Origin: Thamnaconus septentrionalis
Lineage: Eukaryota > Chordata > Actinopteri > Tetraodontiformes > Monacanthidae
Direction of reading: 5' to 3'
Length of the DNA stretch: 64,000 nucleotides
NCBI GenBank assembly: GCA_009823395.1
Contig: CM020502.1
Coordinates: 18,260,444 to 18,324,443 of the forward strand
The stretch's first letter is position 1, and each line of letters starts with the position of its first letter. The position numbers and the translations under genes are program-made. The notes under the pieces are model-generated. The model was not told where the DNA came from. It ran no database searches and saw only the letters and a list, made by a program, of their open reading frames with translations. Shown here piece by piece: positions 23,705 through 35,642 of this stretch.

Positions 23705-25392
23705 TTAAAGAAAAAAAAAAAAAAACAGATCCAGGACTAAATCGATGGAACGTTGTGTTTCTGTAAAAATAATCAGTTTTTAGAACAATCTGAACAAAGA
23801 AACCAAAGAATTCAAATCAAACTTTCCATTCAAAAGAACCATTAATGCCAGTTCGTTAAGGAAATATAATGAAACATTTGATTGCCGTACCCTCTGCCAT
23901 GAAAGGCATAAACAGTTTTTGTTCTTGTATGAAGGATATTGATTAAGCTGTCACTTTGGTATAACTAAAAAGGTATATGAGTGTCTTGGCTGGCAGCAAT
24001 TCTATTTCATTTTATTTTCAGTTCATTTCGTTGTTTTTCTCCTTTCTACTCCCTTTCATTCTAGTTTCTGAGGACGTTCTTTTTCACATTAAATTGTTCT
24101 TTTCTTTTAACAAATGAATGAAATAAAGAAAAAAAATCAATGACTGAAAAACACAGAGAGGTGACGAGTTCTAAGGGTGAGCATCGCTAAAATGGAAAAG
24201 AAGTAGAGCGAGCAGTCGTACGTGCGAAAAACATTCCTTTGAAACATTCAATAGGTTTTAGCCGCTCTCTGCCTCATGACAGCGTCCGTAAAAGGCTTGA
24301 CCGAGTCCCTGCTTCAGTGGTGGTGTTTCTGTGGTGTGACTGGCACGAATCTGGAAGAATACTGAAAGTGCCTAAAGTGCGAGGGCAGCTTCGTGGCAAG
24401 TCCTACGATTCTGGGTGGCTCCAAACACAGTTTGTAGATTGTTTTTTTTTGTAGGATTCTTTTTTGGTTGTTTTTCTGAACTGTTTATAAAAATGTAAAA
24501 TATTCTGCCTGTAGTCAACAAATTGGAACTGTTGGCTGGAACAGTTGCCTTTAAATAACTAGGATGTTGATTTGATTAAATGAGTGCTATTAAAATAAAT
24601 AAATAAATAAATAAAAAAAAACTATGAAACTCCTCAACCTGTCTTATTGTGTTACTGGCATGTTGACTAACACACCAACACACCAAGTATGAAAAACTTT
24701 CTGGACGGGCTGGCTTTTTTTGTGTTATTGCGCTGAAATGAGCCGTTTGGATTTTGACGTTTGACTTCCTAAGTCACGTGCCGAGATGATTATTAAAGCC
24801 TTGGCAGACTTTGAATAAAAATGTGGGCAAGGTGTTGCTGCATGAGAACTAGTTGCCAGTATTCCCTGTTAGCCAGTGCTAGCACTGAGCAATTAGCCAA
24901 AACAGAATCTTCTCTTATTTTTTCTTACAAAATAAAAAAAAGTTTATTATTAGAAGTAACAACCCAAATTTGTGTATTCAATACCCTTTAAAAGTGGCCC
25001 CTTTAACATTCTGGGTGCCACTTTCAAAATGAGCCCATCAGCTTCCTTTGTACACGTAAGTCTTCACAGATTCAGTCATCCCAGATGAGCAGTTCTGCAA
25101 TAGCGTCAGTTTCGGTTGTCAGCTGAAAAAAAACCCAGGTGCGAAGATCTGTCAAAAACACAGAAGCGATAATGTGAAATGTGAATGATTCCAGTCGCGC
25201 CTTTTAATAGCCGAGACTGACGGGCGCAATCTCGGCGCATTTGCTAACAAGTTCCACTAGTTTTGGCAAGTCGTTGATTTTTAGGGCAGATGTTCCAACT
25301 CTGACACTCACACTCTTAGTACCGGAAGATGAGGAAATTTGTCGAGCTTCGTGGAGAGTTGAAGAGCAGAGGAGAACAGCTCCGACAGTCAG
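23705..25392. other. AT-rich unique stretch
   Basis: An A run near 23710-23725, an (AAAT)n tract at 24594-24614 and generally AT-rich DNA. The part at 24180-24440 is more balanced but has only a 71-codon open frame of no recognised similarity. Confidence 0.45.
24594..24614. repeat. (AAAT)n microsatellite
   Basis: Five AAAT units followed by a run of A. Confidence 0.85.
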
Positions 25393-25680
25393 TGGCTAGA
25401 GTTGCCACCCGTCCCGTTTTTCCCAGAATTGTTCTCTTTTTTCACCACCTGTCCCGGGAAAAATAAAATCTCTCCCAGGGACACAATTTGTCCCGTTTTT
25501 TAGGGAAAATGACGAAACCTCATTTGATTTCCATCTGTCTGTGGTCTAGGTAGGGTTGCCAACCCTCCCGTAAAATACGCGATTATCTCGTATTTGGCAA
25601 TATAAAAACTTTGTTGCCGAGATTGTCCCTTTGTAATGAACTGATACGGGACGCGCAGCTAGCCTGTTAGCCTCTTCCGC
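25393..25680 (+). mobile_element. 'gttgcca' dispersed repeat, two related units
   Basis: Two adjacent units start 'agagttgccacccgtcccgt' (about 25399) and 'agggttgccaaccctcccgt' (about 25552). Each is followed by AT-rich sequence mentioning further 'cccg' motifs. The start resembles a common teleost DNA element ('gggttgccaac...cccgta'). Only the 5' parts are recognisable and there is no coding region. Confidence 0.45.
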
Positions 25681-25813
25681 CTCCCTTCTCACTGTCTCCC
25701 TCACGAGGACGCTTTTTAAACTCTCTTTCACCTTTCTGGCGGCGTGGCGTTGCCCCCCTTCTCACGTCTCCCCACGAGGGGAGAGCGAGCGAGCGGAAGA
25801 GACGCTATTTTAC

Positions 25814-25824
25814 GCGCACGCACG

Positions 25825-25866
<42 letters not shown>
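25814..25866. repeat. (CGCA)n-(CA)n compound microsatellite
   Basis: About four CGCA units run into about 18 CA units without a break. Confidence 0.9.
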
Positions 25867-25871
<5 letters not shown>

Positions 25872-26226
25872 TGGCACACACGGGGTTGTGTAGTAGATTT
25901 TTATTGTATTTAAGACTGTTCTTGTGCCCGGCCGTGCTTTGGGGCGGGGGGACGTGTGGCGTGAGCAGGGTGTCGGCGTCGGGAGCGCGGAGCACCGCGA
26001 CTCCCATTCTTTCCCATTAACAACCGGTAACAGTTAGTGCACTGCTCCATCATCTCCCACCATCTTCTGTTCTACCCTAGACACTATGCTGCTCACACAC
26101 ATCTCACCTGCATCCGTTTGGTCCCGGTCGGCTCCGCTGCTCCTGGGCGGAAGCGCGCGCCGCTGCAGGGGTGGGGTTTTACAGAGCGCCGGGCTAAGTG
26201 GCGTAGCCCATTGCCGTCAAGGGGGG

Positions 26227-26656
26227 TGTTGGTTTTTTTTGAATAGATAATTAAGGGGATAATGTAGGGTTTATTTGTATTTAAGGGTTTGTATGTTTAG
26301 GGGGAAGTATGTTTATTGAAGTGTATATTTCTTTGTGTTATTGGTTTTGTTTGCAATGTTCTATTTTTGCAAGGTCCCCACGGTTAGTGGGGTGGCCCAA
26401 TTGGGCACAGGCTGCTGGCGAATATAAAGGGGGTTCATTTTGGTGTGGGAAGGTGAGCTGGCAAGTCTTTTGTGAGACTAGGGGACCGAGAAACCTGAGT
26501 TTCCTGTTACTTTATTTATGGGTTTTTTTTGGGTTAAAAGAATAAAGTTTTTTTTGTCCTGCACTTGACGCTGCCTGCCTCCTCCTTCGACTCCACCACC
26601 TCAATCCGGTCGGCCCAGATCCCCTTTTTCGTGGGGAGGCCACTTTGCCCCTCCAC
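26227..26656 (+). mobile_element. Probable LTR of a retrotransposon
   Basis: A polypurine stretch 'caagggggg' lies directly before TGTTGG at 26227. Inside are a TATA-like 'gaatataaaggggg' (about 26419) and 'aataaagtt' (about 26540) followed by a T run and a C-rich tail, ending near 'cccctccaca' (26656). This TG...CA layout with U3, TATA box, polyadenylation signal and U5-like tail is what an LTR of about 430 bp shows. No second LTR and no gag or pol remnant is seen, so it may be a solo LTR or the 3' end of a truncated element. Confidence 0.45.
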
Positions 26657-26996
26657 AGTATCATCGACGCACTGTATGGGTCGTCAGTGTTGGATTATAG
26701 TTGCCTTTGCAAAATATGCGCCCTGAGGTCCTTCTCAGCGGAATACCCCCAGGGAGCTCTTTTCCCCTTTGGTTTTCTATCCACGGTGCACCAAACACTT
26801 CCATGGTTCACTAGTCCTGACCCCTGTCAGTACCAGCGCTGTGTCATTCATATTCATCATTGTTACAATTCCTCCACCGTTTGAATATTAACATTTTTAC
26901 TTACAAAATAAATCTTTTGCGGTACAACATGGTCACTTTGCCATTCACCTACTGTGTCCCTTCTCGTCTTAAAATAAGCAATGCACCACATACATA

Positions 26997-27034
<38 letters not shown>

Positions 27035-27162
27035 GTCTTTTACAGTACTTCTCTCTTGAATGCCAAATTCAGCATATGAGATGTCTCTGATGCTTGGAGT
27101 TGTTCCGCAACATTGCTCTGGCTTATTTGATTCTTAATCTCGAGACAGTTGGCTGAAGCCAC
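26657..27162. other. Unique stretch with ATCT microsatellite
   Basis: A tetranucleotide run (26998-27034, mainly ATCT) is the only repeat. Short open frames here are not credible. Confidence 0.45.
26998..27034. repeat. (ATCT)9 microsatellite
   Basis: Nine consecutive ATCT-type units. Confidence 0.9.
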
Positions 27163-27946
27163 GGCAAAATGTTCAGGCTTGCTGATGCTCCTGATTTCCC
27201 CAGATGTGCTGTGGCACAAAGATACGGACTGACATGACCTCACTCTTCTGTAGAATTCCAGCTCCAATCACGAAAGCTGAGCGCCGAGCATCACTCCAGG
27301 GGTAAAATTAATTTCAAGTGCTTGTTTAAAGTCATTCGAAAGCATTTGCCTTGGGAGGGGGAATGAAATGTGTCTTTATTCCCAGGCTCTGCGGGCTTTA
27401 CACATCTGCAGCATTCGAATTGGAAAACAGCTGCGATGACATGCTTGTGTGTTGGACAATCATGTGTCTGACGGTTTATGTTGTCACTTCATGATGTGCA
27501 GGGTGCCTCAAAGGTGCAGTTTAGCAGCAACTTTTGACACCTGTAGCGGTTAATCAATCAAACTGCAGTCTGAAGAACTGTACTATTGTGTTTAAATTTC
27601 GAACCATCCACCCTGCTTGTGGTCAACAATCGGGGATTTCTGACGCTCCAGACACATTGTACGCTAGGAAATGACTGAAACTCTCTGTGGAGACACCACC
27701 TGAGAAACCTTTAGCCAGATGACAAAAAGCAGCCGCTCCTTAATGTCTTTTCTGAGGTAAAAGATGAACTAAAAGCTTGTCTGGTGATTTGTTTACGAGA
27801 CCACCTGCACCACCGACCCTTTACATCCCGGCTATTGATTGATTCTCTCTGGCAGTTTTTCAGACTTTTAGTCTTGCTTGTTCTCACATTTTGGGAAATG
27901 TGTTTCCAGTCATAACAAAACCAGCCCGTTTGCATCCAAGGCCATT
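27163..27946 (-). repeat. Inverted pair, arm 2 (about 785 bp)
   Basis: The reverse complement aligns with 20766-21556. The best matched parts are 27760-27800 (reverse complement 'aaacaaatcacca...gcttttagtt'), 27840-27880 and 27180-27330. The 83-codon and 75-codon open frames here are not preserved in the other arm because of frame-breaking indels. The arms lie about 5.6 kb apart. Confidence 0.75.
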
Positions 27947-28956
27947 CTTTGGTCGAAATCACAAAGCTGTCATATAACTGCCGGATGGTTGTTGTGCGTA
28001 CAGAAGGTCAGGTCTCTGCAGCAGCAGTAAACTAAAGACAAGAGGAACTCCAGTACAGTGATAGAAAGCAAAAAAATAAACCTTGCAAGTTTAGCCTTTT
28101 GTTTGCAGCCTCCAAAACAAATAAGGGCTGACTGGAAGTGATGGAAGACAGACAGTCACGTGATCGCAGTCATAGTTTTTCATTCATTTTTCATGCTCCC
28201 CATCCAGCTCTCTGCTCATCGTGGCTGCGGGATAAAAGCCTGTTCTACAAACAAGCGCTAAGCTAAGCAAATGCCACCTCTCAGACCTGCCCTTCTCCAC
28301 ACTGAGAGGGTCTTACACCTGCCCTCCTGCTCTTCAGTCCAGATAAAGAGCCCAAAAGGAGACCATTACCCGCGGTTCCTGACTGGATGGAGAGAGGCGG
28401 TGAACGGGTTATCGGTCGCCGTGCCAAAAAAAGAGAGAAAAAAGCGGCAAACACGGTAACGACTCAGCCTTCGCAACAAAGCGTCGACAGCTCGCGCTGC
28501 TGGCAGTGGAGTGTTTGTTATTTCCTGTTCCTGTGAGTAATGGGGGCTTTTAATAATGGCTGTGAAAATTAATTACTCATCAAGACGAACGGGACGATAA
28601 GAGCCGCCGACGAAGAAGTCGGATGAAAGGGAGATATTTTCTTTCTTCATTTCATTTTTTCGAAGCATCATGTATTGCAGAGGGAAGCTTACACCTCCGG
28701 ACTGCTTTCACAAACGCCCCCTGCCTTCGCTTTAAAGATCACAGAGGCTTGTGTAACCAAACACGTCTTTTTTTTCTTTTCTTTAGAAATTAATTATAGG
28801 GATGCGCTCGCGTCAAAATGTCAGTCATGACAATGGTTTATTAATATTTTCACTGGAGGACATTTAATGTTATGTGTATATATCAAAACAAAACTCAAAA
28901 CTGCAGGTGGCATTCATGAGAAAATGGTTACATTTTGAGCATTACAGTTAAAAAAT

Positions 28957-28998
28957 ATAAATAAATAAATAAATAAACAAACAAATAAATAAATAAAA
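28957..28998. repeat. (AAAT)n microsatellite
   Basis: About ten AAAT units with two AAAC interruptions. Confidence 0.85.
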
Positions 28999-29528
28999 AC
29001 TGTTTACTGTGCACTGCGTTGTGTCCTTTCCTTCCCGCTCCATTTTTGACACGCGGAAATGGGATGTTTCAACGTGTCGGACAACGTGTAGAATAATATT
29101 AGACAAAATCTTATCTTTCCAAGGTCACTTCAGAGAGTGTTGTGCTAATTTAGTTAGCTAGCGTTTTTGTTGCCGTAAACGCAATATGCTGTGAAGGCGG
29201 AGAAGAGCTTTATGTGTTTTATTTTGAAAACAAAGAAGATGTGCAGCGTGATCTCTTCGGCGCTGAATAACAGGAGCCCTCCACACCTGTCGCAGGAAAT
29301 CAACTGTAGTTACATTAACTTTGATGTTAATTGAGCACCAAATGTTCTTTTGCTTAGTTAATTTTCTGCGTAAGGCCTTTCCTTAACTTTCATTGCCGGG
29401 CGGCCTCATAATAACATAGTATTTATCCAGTCCCTGACGTGTCAGATATCATGAAACGTTTTGGGGCACCAACTGGTACAAAGCAACACTTTTCCCAGCC
29501 TGATCCTTTTTTTCCCCTTTTTCCTCAG

Positions 29529-29697
29529 TGAGCACGATGTGATCCTGGTCACCACGGCTGTGATGCGTTCCGGCAGAGCCGGCTGCCGCTTTTCTTTCCG
29601 GTTTCAGCTGCGCCGGATCCATCACCTGGTGCAGATGAAGAGCACTCAGCAGAGCCCGTTAGGAAACTTTTATCCTCAGAGAGACGCCGGACCGTAA
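29529..29697 (+). CDS. Exon-like open stretch, unknown protein
   Basis: A T/C-rich tract ending 'ttttcctcag' (29528) forms a strong 3' splice acceptor. After it the frame stays open to TAA at 29695-29697 (about 55 codons, beginning EHDVILVTTAVMRSG after a split codon). Most third positions are G or C while flanking DNA is mixed. The peptide has no motif I recognise. Without a visible upstream exon it could be chance; GC-rich flanks make open frames more likely. Confidence 0.2.
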
Positions 29698-29976
29698 ACG
29701 CTTTAAAAGCGCGTCACGGCTGAGGCGGCGGGGGGGAAGAGGCGATGACGGGCAAGTTTAAAAAGACGAAAAAAACAGCGCACTTTGCTCGCCTCCATCA
29801 TGGCGAATCACGTAAATCACCGGGAGGAAAGGCGAGCGGGGAGACAGGCCAGACTGAGCGATGTAGCTTCTTAATGTCTAGCAGGTGCCGCGTTCTCATT
29901 ATCACCCCCACGGCAGCTGGGAGATGCGGGAAAAACAGCCTCATCAAAGGGATCGTCGCCGCGCCGTCGACGCCAT

Positions 29977-30000
29977 TGTGTGTGTGTGTGTGTGTGTGTG
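29977..30000. repeat. (TG)12 microsatellite
   Basis: Uninterrupted dinucleotide run. Confidence 0.9.
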
Positions 30001-30148
30001 AGTACGTGCGTGCGCGCACCAACTGCTCATTAATAAGACGAACCTCCGTATTTTAGGAGCACGAAAAAAAGGAAATATATTTCCCCCCCTCCGTCTCCTC
30101 CTCTTCGCTCGCTCTCCTCCTGCGGCTCCCACGCCGAATGTAAATGTG

Positions 30149-30275
30149 GCGAGGGAGGGAGGAGGGTGGGAGTGGGGAGGGAGAGGGGAGGGAGGGGCGC
30201 ATCGCCCCGTCACTCCGTGAGGACCGGTGACAGTCGGCAAAGGGGGTTGGAGGGGGGGAGGGGCAGGGTTGGGGC
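30149..30275. repeat. G-rich tract
   Basis: Two runs (30149-30198 and 30237-30275) contain many GGG and GGGG triplets within short distances, compatible with G-quadruplex formation on the plus strand. Confidence 0.6.
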
Positions 30276-30463
30276 TGCAACATGCCCTCCAGCCCTGCCC
30301 ATCAATTACGGCTGAAGCCAGAGTGCCAGAGAGTACAAACACGACACAATATCACACTTCCAGTCAGGGTGGGGTGGGGTGGGGGGGTCAGATGACCGTT
30401 GGTGACATCGACAAATACGCCCCGGGGTAAACAACAGGCCGGCAGGCTGCAGTACGAAAGATG

Positions 30464-30818
30464 ATTAGGGCCAGAAGCAATAAAAAATATCACATAAAGG
30501 AGATTTTTTTTTTTGAAGTTTCTATTTTGAGGTTTAAGTTAAAATTTCGTGAATAAAGTCGAAGTAAACAGGAATCTGGCCAAAACAGAAGTGCTCCACT
30601 AGGCTTATGCGCAGAGCCTTTTGACTTACTATTCTCGAAATTTCAACTTTAATCTCAAGATTTTGACTTTATTCTTAAAATTTCAACTTTATTCTCAAAA
30701 ATTTGATTGTATTCACAAATTTTGAACTTTGGCAAAAAAAAGGGGGGGTTGGTTTCACTTCAACTCACTATTCTTGAAATGGAAACTTTTCTTTTTTTTC
30801 TCTTCTTGTGGCCCTAAT
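30464..30818. mobile_element. TIR element built of 'aactttattctc' units
   Basis: Ends attagggcca (30464-30473) and tggccctaat (30809-30818) are perfect 10 bp inverted repeats. Inside, units like 'ttcaactttattctcaaaat' repeat about four to five times on the plus strand (30625-30730), and one unit lies inverted at about 30545-30568. This layout is common in teleost genomes as a non-autonomous DNA element. About 355 bp, non-coding. Confidence 0.65.
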
Positions 30819-33800
30819 TCTCTTCTGTACTGCAGGGACGAACACTGGGAAGTTGGAAAAAAAAAATCATAATAAGATTCATAATTGAGTGATTTCACGC
30901 CAGAGGGAGTTGCTGTTGTGGCAAATATCTTTCGTGATGCACCTCAGACTGTGAGCTTCATCACACACCTGCATATTTTTACAATTCTTCTTGGTTTTGT
31001 TGTTCCCGTTCGGACTTTACTGCTGGAGTTTGCACACCAACCTAAAAAAAAACAGCAAGCTGCACTTAACATCACATATGCATACAAACGCACTATGTGG
31101 GCTCTTTTACCAAACCAAACTACTTTAAGAAAGAAAAAATGAAAAAAAAAAATTCTGCCTGACTTCTTAAATGCCCCCGTTTGGTGTCATAAGTCGAATA
31201 GCATATCGAGAAATTCCACATTGCGTTGCAGGGGAAGTTGTTCAGGATACTAATTATGTTATTATGTTCCCACGCGATGCAAATGGACGCGTGCATGCTT
31301 GACTCCCTGCGCCATGTCAGGCAAAGAGCTGCTAAACTTGGCCATTAGCGTCCACGCAGCAGTGGGGAAATATCAAAACTAATGTGCTGAAATATTTATA
31401 CTTGCATATTCCTCCCAGGAAATGTCCCCTTCCCTTCCTTCACATGCTTCCATTTCGCGCCGTGGCGGCATCCTCTCAGCGGAGGGTCACTAGTGTCGGT
31501 TTGCAAACCATGTGACTGTGTTGCGGAAAAATGAAGTCCTCACTGAACAATCGAAGTCCGGTTTGCCGGCATTTATTTGAGTCTCAAAGCCCTCCGAGGA
31601 TTCTGCAGAAACGGGGGCGCAGATAGGAGGACAGTTTTGTACATGTTTTTCGGTGTGTCCTAGTCTGACGTCTATTGCTGTTTGTTGTTCAATTGTTACC
31701 CATGCAGAGGTCAACATCGAAACAACCGTTCTCAGAAACAACAGACATCCACACCTTTATCTGTACTTGCCACTTTTTAAATCTTTTTTTTTTTTAATCA
31801 CATTTCAATTTTGCAGAACTTATATTAAACATGTCACTTCCCACTTTTTAAATTCCTTTTTTTCCACACTTCCTTTATTCCACCTAATGCACAATCGCGT
31901 CGGCTTCTGCCACACCAGCGTTTCACTGCCACGCAACCCTGACATGTGACAAGTAAAATCAAACCTTCGCCTTCACCGGGACGGCAAAGGTGATTGTGGC
32001 TGGCCGACTCCGGTTCGAGCTGCTCGGAGCGGCGCTGGGATGATGCATGTCGGGACGGCGGGAACTCATCGGGGGCATCAATCAAGTGTTTTAACGCGGC
32101 GTTGTTCTGTTCGCGGAGCGCCGTAAATCAAGGAGCGCGCCGTCTCCAAGCCTCCGCCGTCTCCCCGCCGGCGACTGCCTAAAACTTTTATTTCTCCTCC
32201 TCCTTCTTTTATTTCCAGAAAGTTACAACTGAGCCAGCCTGCGCCTGAAGTGCACGTCTGAGCAAAATGAAGGCGTTAACCTTCAGCGACGCTCAAGTGT
32301 GTGTGTATGTGTGTGTGTGTGTGCGTGTGCCCGCACGTCTTGATTCAAATTTACAGATATCACGAGTGCGATTTCCTAACCATTAAAAACTCACACTTGT
32401 GATTTGCACGTCGTCTGGATGGGACGACTCGCAGGTGCCGCAGGTGTGCGTGCTTTTCTCCCCCGCCCCCCCGCTCTCTTCGCTTGTTGTTTCCAACTGA
32501 CAGCGTATCGATCAGCCTCTTGTTACGGGGCTCACGGTGTTATTCACACCATTAGACTGAAGGAAAATAGCACCATTGTGGATTCCGCGTCGTTCCGCTG
32601 CCTATGGCTCCCTAATGTCTATCCAGATGGATTTTTAGTGAAATTAACATTCTTCAGGTCGCCGAGCAGTTCGGCTCAATGTCAATGACTCGCTGTTTGA
32701 CTTGGGAGGGGATGCAAACGAGCTCTCTTAGTTTGGAGGAAAAAAAAATTAAAAAAAATCTGTGTACATTTGAATTTATCACCGTGCATACCACATGCAC
32801 TCCCTTTTATTTTCACCTCTCGGTGTAAAAGGGGCTGTAAATTAAAAGGGTGGAAGGCATACACCATTAAAACAGTGAGTACTGCCTGCTGAATACATTT
32901 ATATTGACACGACTCAGTGAGAGTTGCCTGAAAGACAGGGTTTACTATCTGCTATCAAGCCATTGCCGCATCAGAAGGAGACCCAGTTGTCAGCACATAG
33001 TGAGAATTACGTCTTTTTGTGCTGTCGTTCTGCTCCGACTGTGTTTGGAACCATGTCGCTGCTTACCATTATTAATCACTTGTACGACAGCAGGCGGGTG
33101 AGAGACCGGGCTAAAAGGTTGATGCACAGTATGTTTCTGTTCAATTCTCCTTTTCTGTGCATTTAAACGTCATTGCCCTGTCTAACACTATCTTGCATGG
33201 CATGGAAGCAGCAGCAGGAGCATCACGATCATAACTGAATAATAACAGCGATATAAAGCATGTCTCGGTTTCCTCTACTTTAAAAGTTGTTGCTCTTTCT
33301 CGCTTAGTCTGTGTGTGTAGTGAAACTAAAGGTTGTACTGTCACTATTTTTTCATCAAATGCTTTGTAGTTGTATAACAAAGGGGTGGCAACACAATGGC
33401 TCAAAATCAAATCATCTTTCTTATCCTTTGATTCTCAGTGGCAACCAAACATTGAATAACAGCCCAACTGTCAAAGAATGATGCAGTTTAGCCCCTTCAG
33501 AACAAGAGGCTTGTGTATGCAATGAAAAGAATTCACAAGCTAAATGACAAAAATCTGAATCTCTTGAATTGATTCCTTATCCAACAAAGGACACATTATT
33601 ATCAACACTGCACACTACTACATCAAAAACATAGACAGCGGTCAAACTTAAAAATAAGGAGGACTGACTGGAAGAAATCAGCCCCATTTCCAGATCGTAG
33701 GAGCATCGCGCTAATTCTGACAATCGCGCCAACAAATCCTGATGTTTTTTTTTGTGCAAAAACCCTCGATTTCCGCCTCTAACAGCTCATCCCGCTTGCA

Positions 33801-35403
33801 TAATTGAGTGACACGCACAATTTTTATGTCCACGGCTAAAATTGCTCACAGGAACAAGTGATCCTCGTCTAAGTGATGTTGAAGGTGTTGCCTGAGAAGG
33901 CAATTACAGTAATAGCAGGAATGCCTGTCAAGAGCCTGATTGGGCATCAAGAGCAGAAATTAGCAACAATTTTCTCAGAGGAACGCTCTCGTGGGGTCAG
34001 CGCCACCTTCGTATCGCTCAAGCGGCGTCCATGACAGCATGTTATTGTAATGTGTAATTTGGGAGAGTGAACAGAACGAGCGCACCGTGCGCCACAACAG
34101 CGATTCAACGCCTCCAAATTTCAAGGATTGCATTTTATGAAGCATACTTTTCAGTTTTAATTTGAAATCTGTTTCAATTTTCAGTTTCAGGCTCGTTCTC
34201 GTGGAAGCAAGAGGCGCCGAAAATGAACTTTTTATTTTTCTTGACAAGCATCACGACACGGTCCGAAAGATTGATTCAAAGTGGAAAAGGACAGACTAAA
34301 ATGGCAGCATTACATTAAACTCAGGCAACTGGCTTGTTTGTTTGTTTTATCACATGCATCGTCAGCAAAGTGAAACACCAATCATTGGACACGATGGTGT
34401 TTGTGCAAGACAACACCATTGCAAACTTAGCAAAGGATGTCTGGGATGGACAGGTTTGTCAAGAACAAAAGGAAAGTGAAACCAAAGCCTTTTTTTTTGC
34501 CACGTGCTGAGGAAAAATCACAACTGACCTGATTTGGATTCTAAAAATGTGAGTAACCTGATGTTGACGTCGTCGTAAGCGCCTCAGGATCGCGTTTCCA
34601 TCCAAAGAAGATCAAAGTGCTTTACGAGCCGCTACCTCGCTGAACATATAACAGGAACGCATGTTTCATCTATATGTCACAAGTCTGCAAGTCCCCCCCC
34701 ACCCCCCACCGCCCACTCCGGAGTAGCTGCAGTATTAAAAGAATCATCAGCGTTGTCGTTAGAAATGTTGAAATAATTAGAATTTCACGGGTTTATTTCG
34801 GAGGTTTGGAGCCGGGTGGAAAACTCGCATTAATATCCTGAAATGCTCAAAAGTCCCTGAAGGATGATCCTTGCGCTTCACGCGAAATGAAGAAAAATGA
34901 GAGAAACCCAATTATGACACATAATTCCGGGATGTTTTGCTTTTTACGAGGAGGGGGTGGGGTTGGGCAAATCCCCTGAGTGAGCGAATAAAAAGCAGTG
35001 TCGTCTGAGGAGCGCTAGCTGCGGCTCTAACGAACTAGTGAGCTCGTGCTGTACCATCCCAAAGCCAAATGAGGAGATGCGAAAACAGATAAACAGGAAC
35101 AATAGAGAGCGTGTGAGGAAAGAGGTGGTGACAAACCTTCTGGGAAAAACTGGGACGATACGAAGAAACCAGGGAGGCGAAAAAACACAAACAAAACAGT
35201 CGCGTTCGATGCTATGCTAATCCGCTAACTGAAGAAGAGTGCCCATGTCGGGCGGCTCTGGCACCTCAGCTTAGAACAGTGGCTCCAAAACTTTTCCACG
35301 CCAAATTTTCCATGCCATCCACCCTCCCAAACAGCGTTAGCTTCTAGCATTAGCGCCTTCACATAGCAACAGACAATGTTACAAAACATTGTTGTTACAA
35401 AAC
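30819..35403. other. Unique stretch
   Basis: Mostly single-copy sequence. GC-rich parts are at 31970-32180 and 32400-32480, and a TG tract at about 32297-32330. A mixed-composition block at 33770-33990 is listed separately as possibly constrained. A poly(C) run lies at about 34694-34708. Open frames of up to 98 codons have no support. Confidence 0.4.
33770..33990. promoter_or_regulatory. Candidate conserved non-coding block
   Basis: Balanced, repeat-free sequence with 'gcttgcataattgagtgaca', 'aggcaattacagtaatagca' and 'cctgattgggcatcaagagc'. Homeodomain-like AATTA cores and an absence of low-complexity sequence suggest constraint. No coding frame spans it. Confidence 0.3.
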
Positions 35404-35446
35404 AAAGTTGATGTTTCTACAAAACATTAGTAGAAACATCAACTTT
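35404..35446. repeat. Perfect 17 bp hairpin
   Basis: Left arm aaagttgatgtttctac (35404-35420) and its exact reverse complement (35430-35446) with a 9-base loop. It lies in AT-rich sequence where 'acaaaacatt' recurs nearby. Too short for a typical microRNA precursor. Confidence 0.85.
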
Positions 35447-35536
35447 TATAATGTTTTTTCCTGCTTTTATTTGCTATTCAGCGATTGTTATAATTGTTTA
35501 ACATAATTTGTTTAACAATATAACGGGCCGCATATG

Positions 35537-35565
35537 GGCCCCGGGCCACAGTTTACTCATGCGTG
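35537..35565 (-). mobile_element. hAT-type terminal relic
   Basis: 'gggccccgggccacagttta' followed by 'ctcatgcgtg' is nearly the reverse complement of the left end of the element at 40614-40964. The opposite end is not clear; 'cagtggctccaaaactttt' near 35278 may be the far terminus. Confidence 0.45.
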
Positions 35566-35642
35566 GTGTGGACAAATCCGGGCGTCACCGTCCCGCTCCC
35601 CAGCCACGCCTCGGCAAACCAGGTCCCATCACCGAAAGCCAA

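Larger units (their letters stand above)
27947..30463. other. Unique stretch
   Basis: Includes a mixed, TAAT-rich block at about 28500-28640 ('gaaaattaattactcatcaa'), an (AAAT)n/(AAAC)n tract, a GC-rich block at 29530-29960 with one exon-like open stretch (listed), a TG tract and a G-rich tract. No gene is established. Confidence 0.4.
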
